This document shows positions 56,870 to 64,000 of a stretch of DNA of 64,000 bases, piece by piece. Under the pieces are notes generated by a model. The model saw nothing but the letters and a program-made list of their open reading frames with translations. It was not told the DNA's origin and did no database searches. Every line of letters begins with the position of its first letter. Within the stretch, counting starts at the first letter, position 1. The DNA is from Acheta domesticus (lineage: Eukaryota > Arthropoda > Insecta > Orthoptera > Gryllidae), in contig JAHLJT010008756.1 of NCBI GenBank assembly GCA_031308135.1, forward strand, positions 62,353,317 to 62,417,316, in the 5' to 3' direction. The translations under genes were made by a program, and so were the position numbers.

Positions 56870-57450
56870 GCATTGATTTCTTATCAACTAACTTACAATT
56901 AACTTACAACGATTACAATGGAAGAGGGTTCCCTTAAGGATCCTCTAACTAGGTTCCAATTCAGCGAATTTGATGAGAAATTAGTGATAGGAATATTTGT
57001 TTTTAATTCTGGTCTGATGGATAGGATTTTTGCCGAGTCTGAAAGGCACCAGGGAGGGGATTTGATTTAAGTTGAGTAAAAGTTACTGGATAGATAAGTT
57101 ATGTGCTGTGATAACGGTTCAAGATTAAATTCCTTATGGAGCTGGAGGTGGGAAATGAACCATGGGGCACTGGCTATTGTTCTCAGGAACGGATTCTGTA
57201 TTACTTTAATTTCATTAATGTTGGTTTTGAAGGCGTTAATCCATATTGAGCAGGCGCACACCAGCACAGACCTCATGACTGTTTTGTATTTTAATATAGC
57301 GGAATTGAACGGTATGGAGCTATTTCTGTAAGTTAATGGTTTTAGCTGCAGTAATTTTATTTCGGCTTGAGTTAGTTTGTTATTTATGTGTTTCTTCCAT
57401 TTTAGTTTGGTGTCTAATTGAAATCCGAGATTTTTAATCGGTTTGTTGGG
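56870..57450 (-). pseudogene. Jockey-like LINE 3' fragment
   Basis: On the minus strand a single open frame from about 57446 to 57067 encodes the post-RT region of a Jockey-clade element: KNLGFQLDTKLKWKKHI, then VMRSVLVCACSIW and QNPFLRTIASAPWFISHLQL, with LH-E-N--PL-Q-I ending in FYST and a stop. The 3' UTR-like sequence continues to about 56870. The 5' break lies at a run of nine or more C (G on the plus strand, 57449-57458). The part encoding the catalytic RT domain is gone. The open frame of about 125 codons suggests a fairly recent insertion. Confidence 0.82.
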
Positions 57451-57459
57451 GGGGGGGCA

Positions 57460-58300
57460 GCAACCTCACGTACAGAAATATCTCGGAAACCCTTGGTCGC
57501 CTTTCCATGCAGAAGATAACATTGCAAAGACCACTGACAAGGCACAACATTTACAATTAAAATGGGAAAGATTCCAGGAATTTGTGCCTCACAGTATCAG
57601 TTTACAAAAGTAGACAGGTAAAGGTGATGACGATGCTATACGGGGGAGCGGTGAAACTGACGCAGAGGAGGACGAATTATCCATCCATTATAATTAAATT
57701 ATTAATATTAATTATTAAACGGAGGTAGGGGTGGTGTGGAGACTGAATGAAATGAGCTTTATTCGAGCTTATTTCTCGAACTTGCATATTAGATTGAAGA
57801 ATTTATCCAACTATTTAGGAGATTTTTGCTATTGCAATGCACGGTTTCATTTGTTTTATTTTCTAGACATTGGTCAATCTGAAAATGTAACCGCATCAGG
57901 CCACGAAATGTTTTATTTAGTAATTAAGAATTATTCACGATAAAAGAAGCTCCCATTTATTAGTATAGATTGTCTTTAATGAATCTATGGGATCGACTTT
58001 TCATAATCTAGCGGATTACCTCACGAACAAATGAGGAGGGTTGTTTCAAAACTCGATAAATTGTAAATATAATTTTACGTAAAACGAATGTTGAGAATGC
58101 TTTAAATCGGCATTTGCTAAAGAATGCTTAAAGCTAAAGTTTACAACAGAATTCGTCAAGTTTTGATAAAATCCAATTGGTGGGATCACGAAACGGGTCA
58201 AAAGATGCCTAAACGATGTATAACATACATCGAAATTTTGTTGTATTTATCGGATTTCGAAAAAAATGCTCCTCGAGTGCCTGATGACAAAGATTCGAGA
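57460..58300. other. No recognisable gene
   Basis: AT-rich DNA. Short plus-strand frames at 57731-57943 and 58124-58306 lack motifs. Confidence 0.35.
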
Positions 58301-58309
58301 TGCTGAGCC

Positions 58310-58620
58310 AATATGACGTGCAAGTTTGGCCAGCCCTGGCCTACGCGCACACAACGGCACGTTGACGGGGTCGTGACGGCGAGCGCGAGAAGAGTCCCGT
58401 CGGGATAGGCCTAGTAGGTGGTGTCGGGTTGGCCAACGCCGCCGCCCGCCCGCCTGCGCTCCGGAGCGCCGCCTGGCGAAACCGGTTTGCATTATGGTTG
58501 CCTCAGCGGCGCCCCGCGCGAGGTGACGCAACGGACATCGGCCGCGGAGCGTATGCGGGTGGCGATGGGTAGCTGTCGAAGAGGAATGCCGCCGACACCA
58601 GTCAGTAGAGCGCGCTTTCT
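58310..58620. promoter_or_regulatory. CpG-rich segment
   Basis: About 300 bp of GC-rich DNA (CCGCCGCCCGCCCGCCTGCG, GGCGCCCCGCGCGAGG). Its left part ends in TTTGGCCAGCCCTG (58325-58338), which looks like one hAT terminus (CAGGGCTGGCCAAA inward) without a partner. It could be a promoter-type island or remains of a GC-rich transposon. Confidence 0.3.
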
Positions 58621-58624
58621 TTAA

Positions 58625-59265
58625 CACTCCGGCGGGCGGGTCCCATCATTTCCCACCAGCAGGCGCGTGTGGCACTCCGTACCGAATTTAGCAACTTCGA
58701 TTTTCGCGACAATAGTTATTACTTTTGTTATTGAATGTGAAGGAAATATTCTTTATTTATGATTTTATACATTTTATTTCATAATAACTAATTAAATACA
58801 AAACGAAATAACAAGATTAATAAGAATCTGATCCATCACTCGCTCCCTTGGTCTCTTGGTACATGTTACATGCCGGGGAATGAATACGGTGCAAACTTCC
58901 CTTCTAATGTTTCTTCGGAAACAACGCATTTAAATTTGAATTAGTAGTTAGTACTCCAAAATCTGTTTTATAATGCTCAATAACAAAACAGCAGTAAGAA
59001 TTCTAATGGATAAAACACGCAAATATTATACTTTCATTGACAAAGAGCGTGCGGTACGGAGTGCCGCAACCGTTTCAGAGTTCGAATTACTAATGAATAA
59101 CAGTCGATCGGCAGTGTCTAAAATCGTGATTTGAGTAACATACGGTTGAAAATACAATGAATGAAGAATAACTATGAGCTCAATAGTGCGACACCAATTA
59201 TTTACACAAAATCAACAAAAATGTAAGAAAGCGGCACTGAGTGCCGCTACGCGCCCGCCGGAGGG
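58625..59265. mobile_element. piggyBac-like non-autonomous element, TTAA flanks
   Basis: A 641-bp element between TTAA at 58621-58624 and TTAA at 59266-59269. The ends are inverted: left CACTCCGGCGGGCGGGTCC, right read inward CCCTCCGGCGGGCGCGTAGC. A further pair of GGCACTC motifs lies inside both ends (58671 on the left; the complement GAGTGCC at 59239 on the right). The TTAA duplication is the hallmark of piggyBac. The interior is AT-rich with no transposase. Confidence 0.85.
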
Positions 59266-59434
59266 TTAAGGTCGCTTTTTAACAACTTGGTCATATAGCG
59301 ACCTCTGTGATTGTTTTAACTGTAGGGGGAACTATAGAAAGAACCAAGGCAGCTACGGTCCATCAGACTTAGCGACCTTGGTTATCCAGACCGCCAGAGC
59401 ATGCTTTATTATGGACAAAATTGGAGTTATTTGA

Positions 59435-59650
59435 TTTGGCGGGCTCGTGGAGTAATTGGTACCACAAAAGCCTTCCAGCGCTGGGGCTGGAGTTCGATTT
59501 TCGGTCGATCTATGTGTCGAATTTGTGGTGGACAAAACGAGCTCTAGGCAGATTTTCTCGGAGTTCTCCAGTTTTCCCTGTCATTCAGTCCATATTACCT
59601 CAGTCACCGTCTCTATCATCATTTAATGATGTAATGGAAGGGTCCCTAAA
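59435..59650 (+). mobile_element. Possible tRNA-like SINE (family E)
   Basis: Head GGGCTCGTGGAGTAATTGGTACC (A-box-like) and GGAGTTCGATTTTCGG (B-box-like, 59489-59504), then GTCGAATTTGTGGTGGACAAAAC, ending in AAATAAATAAATA at about 59655. It shares its body with 35200-35420. Confidence 0.58.
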
Positions 59651-59754
59651 TCTTAAATAAATAAATATATCAATTTACAATCATAGTAATGTCGTTCGCA
59701 CCTCAATCACATCAACACACTAATCTTTAATTTATTTATTTTTATGTCTGAAGA

Positions 59755-60640
59755 AGGTTGGGGTTACGCTCCAGCTGAATGGTGAGAATCAGCGCCAACC
59801 TACACGTCCGTCATCATATTCCTTTACGGATTAGTCATATTGCCTGTTCCAGCTTCTTTCCATCTCATTCTTGGCCTTCCAATGTTCCTTTTTCCTCGCA
59901 GCTTTTAATTCAGGGCTTGCACTGGAAGTCTGTCTTGCGGCATATTTCCAATACGTGTCACCCATTGCTGTCTATACTTCTAAATTTTGTCATGTACTGT
60001 TTCTTTCTGCCCTAGTTCCTCTCTTATTTTTTCACTTTTTATTTGGTCTTTTTATGTACAGCCTTTTACTCCTCCCAGAAATCGCATTTGTGCTCATTTA
60101 ATCCTCCTACAATCATCTTGTTTTTGATCCCAAGTTTCACATCCATACAGTAAAACTGGGTTTCATTTCATGCTTTCTTTTTAAACGTTCCAATTATAGT
60201 TCCATATACTGCTTGAACACATCCTCCTACACGTCCTTTTGCGGGAAAATTCCCCTTCCAGATATTTCTCATATCGAGCCATTGTCTCAGCGGGACAGAG
60301 CTCTGTGCTCCCGACTCGTCTCCTGGCATGTGTGGTGGTGTAGTGCATGAAAGTGGACGCATTTGTAAGTAAAGAGTGAGGATAGGACAAAAAAAGATGA
60401 AACATCGCGCATGGGCCAGGGCCCTTGTGTAAGTATACTACACCGGCATTCGCCTGGTATTAATCAGACAATCCACGGAAACTACCGACCAAAGCAGCAG
60501 ACGCTAGAATTCTCCTCCGGACCACGGCTGAATTCGACCTATCTATCGAAATTCCGCGGCCATCGAGACTCGAACCCTAGGACCTCCCGGTCTGCGGCAC
60601 TGCAGAGACTGCGATAATGCTGGCTCTGAGATAAACTCAC
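59755..60640 (-). mobile_element. SINE-A copy split by a LINE insertion
   Basis: Two pieces of one minus-strand SINE-A, 59755-59809 (GCTGAATGGTGAGAATCAGC...) and 60226-60640 (GCGGGAAAATTCCCC, AGCGGGACAGAGCTCTGTGC, GTGAGGATAGGACAAAAAAAG, GCTAGAATTCTCCTCC, B-box complement GAGACTCGAACCC at 60566-60578). They are separated by 416 bp of LINE sequence. The pieces are contiguous relative to intact SINE-A copies. Confidence 0.85.
59810..60225 (-). pseudogene. Decayed LINE 3' fragment nested in a SINE
   Basis: On the minus strand one frame reads LLYGCETWDQKQ, MRFLGGVKGCT, KIREELGQKETVHDKI, QQWVTRIGNMPQDRLPVQAL and RGKRNIGRPRMRWKEAG, the typical C-terminus of an insect non-LTR retrotransposon after the RT domain. 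Four in-frame stops interrupt it before a final stop near 59826. It is flanked by CCTACACGTCC at 59799-59809 and 60226-60236, an 11-bp target duplication. It was already truncated on arrival or derives from an old copy. Confidence 0.85.
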
Positions 60641-60703
60641 TCTAATATTAAAATACAATATTTACACATTTAAAATTACATTTCTTTCTACATTATAAAA
60701 GTT

Positions 60704-60995
60704 CCCCGGGACGGCTCATGTTCAGCGTGCTAGCTATCTGTGAAGCGGTCCCAGGTTCGATTCCCGGCCGGGGAAAAAGTGAAGATGTAGCTTTCTAATA
60801 AGTTGTTTCGGTTTCCGTAAGTGTTTTACGAAAAGAAAAAAGCTCAGAAAGGTCACGTAAGCTAGAGAAGGCGATGGAAATTCGTCATCCTCGCAACACG
60901 TCTCCCTGATACCCGGGCGTGGAGAATAAAAACGGCCCAGGCCTGGGAATACTGCAAGCTGGCAAAAGTCTGATTAATCGGACCTCGACATGCCA
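60704..60995 (+). mobile_element. tRNA-derived SINE (family F)
   Basis: Head TCCCCGGGACGGCTCATGTT...GGTTCGATTCCCGGCCGGGG: a canonical B box GGTTCGATTCC at 60752-60762, and an acceptor-stem-like pairing of CCCCGG with CCGGGG. The body begins GTGAAGATGTAGCTTTCTAA and includes ACGTCTCCCTGATACCCGGG and GGCCCAGGCCTGGG. Together with the homologous copy at 19272-19427, this makes it a SINE rather than a tRNA gene. Confidence 0.72.
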
Positions 60996-61194
60996 AATAC
61001 ATTCATACATTATTTTATAATACAAGAATACACACATTTATAATTATATTTACACATTTACATCAAACTGAAAATTAACGCACCCGCCTCCTTCCCTCGC
61101 CCACTCTCACCCCCTTTGCTCACACGCCCTTACCGCCAGCCACGCCAGCTCTTCCGCATAGCACACTCTGCCCATCATGGTGCGCACCATATGC

Positions 61195-61785
61195 TCTCCA
61201 CGCTCTGGTTCCAACCCTCTCTTCTCTTCTCCTCTCCCACCCAACCCTGTCCTGCTCTTACTCACCCAATCCCCTCCTCCTCTCTCCCACCCAACCCTCT
61301 CCTCTCCTCAAAAACCAACCCTGTCCTCCCTCTACCACCCAACTCTCTCCTCCCCTCTTCCATCCAACGCCCATCTCCCACCCAACCCTCTCCTCTAAAA
61401 CCAACCCTGTCCTCCCTCTACCACCCAACCCTCTCCTCCTCCTCTCTACCACCCAACGCGCATCTCCCACCCAACCCTCTCCTCTCCTCCCCTTTACCAC
61501 CAACCCTGTCCTCCCTCTACCACCCAACCCTCTCCTCCCCCTTTCCACCCAACGCCCATCTCCCGCCCAACCCTCTCCTCAAAAACGAACCGTGTCCTCC
61601 CTCCACCACCCAACCCTCTCCTCCCCTCTACCACCCAACCCTCTCCTCCCCTCTACCACCCAACCTTCTCCTCCCCTCTACCATCCAACCCTCTCCTCTC
61701 CTCCCCTCACCTCTACCATAAACCCTTTCCTCCCCTCTACCACCCAACGCCCATCTCCCACCCAACCCTCTCCTCTTGGCCTCGC
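61195..61785. repeat. Pyrimidine-rich minisatellite, about 25-bp unit
   Basis: Nearly 600 bp of units based on ACCACCCAACCCTCTCCTCC plus CCTCT, 25 bp in the regular part (61610-61690), with variants containing CTCCTCAAAAACC and GCCCATCTCCC. Pro/Ser/Leu-rich frames run through it on the plus strand and Gly/Arg-rich frames on the minus strand. They are repeat artefacts. Confidence 0.9.
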
Positions 61786-61789
61786 CCCG

Positions 61790-63426
61790 CGTCAGCCGGC
61801 AACAATGCTGCCTAGATGAACTCCCAATTGCATCATTTCTAGTAACATTTTGAGATATAACTAAAATTGAGAAAACATTTTGGGTACGTCAACATATCAA
61901 TTTTTTTCTCGGCTTCTAAAAAAATGTTTGTGCAAACTCTGTAGTTCAGAAGTTATTGTGAAAAAATTCTAAAAAATTCGAACTCGTTATCAAGTACAGG
62001 ACTCACCTTTGAAGTAAAATTTTAAAAAATATTTTTTTATTATGCTTTTGGAAATGGGAACATCCACTTAGTGATTTCAAGTCAATGTTCATTTCAGCCC
62101 CGAGAGGTAATCTCACTAGATCTGGCAGTGAAGAAGGCAGTAATGCACATTGACTTGTCATGAATGATTAAATGGATGTCTTCACTAGCAAAAGCACAAT
62201 AAAAAATAATTTCAATTCAAAGGTGAATCCTGAATTTAATAACGAGTTTGATTTTTTAGATAATTGTTTTAATTAAATGTAAATTGATATTCAGAATCAT
62301 AAAAATGAATAATTGAACTATTGTAGGAACATGGATGGGATAACATTTATTCGCGAAACGTCGTTGAAATCAAATTATTTAAATGTAAATTAAAAAATGT
62401 ACGTCATGTGAGGTGTTTTGTTCATTTAACAACACAATAATTATCTGTAAGAAATTGATGGCTAAAAAGAACAATTACGATTATGCTTTAATATAAGAAA
62501 AACGTGAGTTAGAGTGGAACAGAGATAATATATTAGACATATAAGGAAAACGTGCGTTAGAATGGAGCAGAGAGAATATGTTAAAAATACAGAAATTAAA
62601 AACGAAAAAACATAAGTTATTCGCTGTTCGAAAAATATTCAAGATTCGAGCTTTCGACAATATTTATAGGCATGATCATCGTCTGACAACAAACATTGAA
62701 GGATTACTAAAAAATATTGGTGTACTGGATTGAGAGAAACTACAATCCTCTAAAACGTACTGAAGGTCTCCCATTACACATAGAAGGTGTGTGTATTTCG
62801 CTGGCAATATTCAAGAGATCAGTCGTTGGGAAGACGGCTTGAAGCATGCGACAAAATGCAGAAGAAGAAGCCTCACGGAGTTTTCGAATATTTTGATCAA
62901 GGACGGGAGGGAAACGAACGGTTTTGTTATTTTATACCCCAGTTATGTCTCTGCATACACAGAAAATAATCCTTCGGCTAAAATGACAATCTAATAAATG
63001 TATTTAATTTAGATGTAGGCATAAAATGCGTCTTTCATCAAAAGCGTCAAATTTAGCATTCTTAAATGTGAATAGTCCAGACGTTGATTCTGTAACTGTT
63101 GAACTGAAATATTCTTAACTAACGAATAACATAAAACCTGAAATTTGTCTATAAATTACTGAATAGATTAATTGACTGGTTATTACATACTATCAAATAC
63201 AGGCGGAATTCGACTGAAGTAAAATATGCATTTAATTTTAGTTTGTAGTTTGTTTGATTTTGTTAAGTAGCATTTGCAGCACTGTAAATTTGCATTGATA
63301 TACAGTACTGTGAATTATACAGAACACGAATGCATGAAGCACAAAGCAAAGAAAAAATTAAACATTATTAAGAAATGCTTCATTTGTTTCATTTATTAGT
63401 TATGGACGTTTGTTCATAGTATATCA
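61790..63426. other. No recognisable gene
   Basis: AT-rich DNA. A short repetition occurs at about 62500-62575: GAAAACGTGAGTTAGAGTGGAACAGAG-like text appears twice, period about 51 bp. Two overlapping frames of 60-67 codons at 62787-62994 have no recognisable domain. Confidence 0.4.
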
Positions 63427-64000
63427 TTTTTACTTTCCCGTATACGTACGTATACACGGAGTGATATACGTAGTATAGGGAAAGTTATGTAATGCTGCGC
63501 GAAAAAATGGCCAATTTTCGGCGGAAAAAAATTAGTTGCCGGGCCGTGAAAACGAATAAGTGGATAAAACCAGTTGCTAAATTAAGAAAAAAAATCCCCT
63601 AACACGTGGTGTGGTCAAAATCCATGATTTGTTGCTTCTTTATACTTAAAAATCGATTGACGGCATTCCGTCCGTCTGCCCGTCTGTCCGTCTGTGGTCA
63701 ACGATAGCGCCTAAACCGTTCGGTCGATTTTCTTCAAAATTGATATTCCCCAGTCGATCTGATTCTAGTCGAAGCTTTGTGATTTTGAAAAAGATTCTTT
63801 AAAATTTGGGGGTACTTTATATGAAGCCCCCCGGGGATTTTCAACATTTTCTCAAAAACGGCTCCAAATTTTTCTTTAAATTTCTTGTATGAATAGAGGA
63901 AAATACACTTATTAACATGGCATAGGTCCGATTTTCACGTACAGCTCCGAATTTTCGAAAATTGTGAAAGTTTGAATTTTTTTCGGCGTCTTTCTCCAAC
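63427..64000 (+). mobile_element. Family B element, 5' part, cut by window end
   Basis: It starts TTTTTACTTTCCCGTATACG with the same terminal palindrome as 28867-28920. It continues through GTTATGTAATGCTGCGCG, a CCGTCCGTCTGCCCGTCTG motif (63669-63690) and TTTCTCAAAAACGGCTCCAA (63848). It aligns closely, with few differences, to the 28862 copy over its whole visible length, so the family was active fairly recently. Confidence 0.9.

Noticed and set aside
58310..58338. hAT element ending TTTGGCCAGCCCTG
   Set aside because: Only one terminus was seen; no second end with a GCCTACGC duplication was found upstream.
60704..60775. A functional tRNA gene
   Set aside because: The B box and a stem are present, but the cloverleaf is poor and the same head with body recurs at 19272, so it is a SINE.
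61116..61819. Pro/Ser/Leu-rich frame of 201 codons
   Set aside because: It is an artefact of the 25-bp pyrimidine-rich minisatellite.

Overview
This is a repeat-dense piece of a large, AT-rich eukaryotic nuclear genome. The organism is almost certainly an arthropod and probably an insect. That is inferred from one SLC7-type amino acid transporter exon of insect flavour, from non-LTR retrotransposons of the kinds common in insects, and from tRNA-derived SINEs and short non-autonomous DNA transposons. No species can be named from the sequence alone. There are no operons, no CRISPR array and no compact gene arrangement.

Host coding content is minimal. The only host exon I can support lies on the minus strand at 33733-33951: a 73-residue phase 1-1 exon of a LAT/y+L-type SLC7 transporter with good splice sites. 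The gene's other exons were not recognised. Several GC/CpG-rich islands (7080-7260, 10796-11050, 18735-18910, 49140-49460, 58310-58620) may be promoters or enhancers, but no gene could be attached to them.

Most of the readable content is mobile DNA. (1) Non-LTR retrotransposons: a 5'-truncated Jockey/CR1-superfamily LINE at 2895-5820 with a (TAT)n tail; a full-length-ORF RTE-like LINE at about 12799-16075 on the minus strand; a Jockey-like 3' fragment at 56870-57450; and a decayed LINE 3' fragment at 59810-60225, inserted with an 11-bp target duplication inside a SINE. (2) A tRNA-headed SINE family ('SINE-A', up to about 610 bp) with at least eleven copies, one carrying internal 252-bp tandem copies, plus three other tRNA-like SINE families and one 5S-rRNA-like sequence. 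(3) Non-autonomous DNA transposons: four hAT-type elements with 8-bp target duplications (19436-20379, 30985-31426, 32263-32578, 53564-54847), one piggyBac-like element flanked by TTAA (58625-59265), and an element with 540-bp inverted arms (24944-26290). (4) An unclassified family of about 1.6 kb ('family B') that starts with a hairpin and has seven copies here. One B copy appears to be the cradle of a 16-bp, roughly 30-copy minisatellite at 40280-40754.

Layout: 1-2.9 kb nothing recognised; 2.9-6.1 kb LINE plus SINE; 6.1-12 kb mostly unique, with a CpG island and a polypurine tract; 12.8-16.1 kb RTE-like LINE; 16-24.9 kb microsatellites, a hAT element and hairpins; 24.9-26.3 kb giant inverted repeat; 28.2-33.0 kb nested SINE / B / hAT complex; 33.7-34.0 kb SLC7 exon; 34.1-36.5 kb SINE cluster; 36.5-47.8 kb mostly unique, with the minisatellite and a full SINE; 47.8-49.8 kb tandem SINE and 5S-like sequence; 50-55 kb B copies, a SINE and a hAT; 55.5-61.8 kb CA tract, SINEs, LINE fragments, piggyBac-like element and pyrimidine minisatellite; 63.4 kb to the end a truncated B copy.
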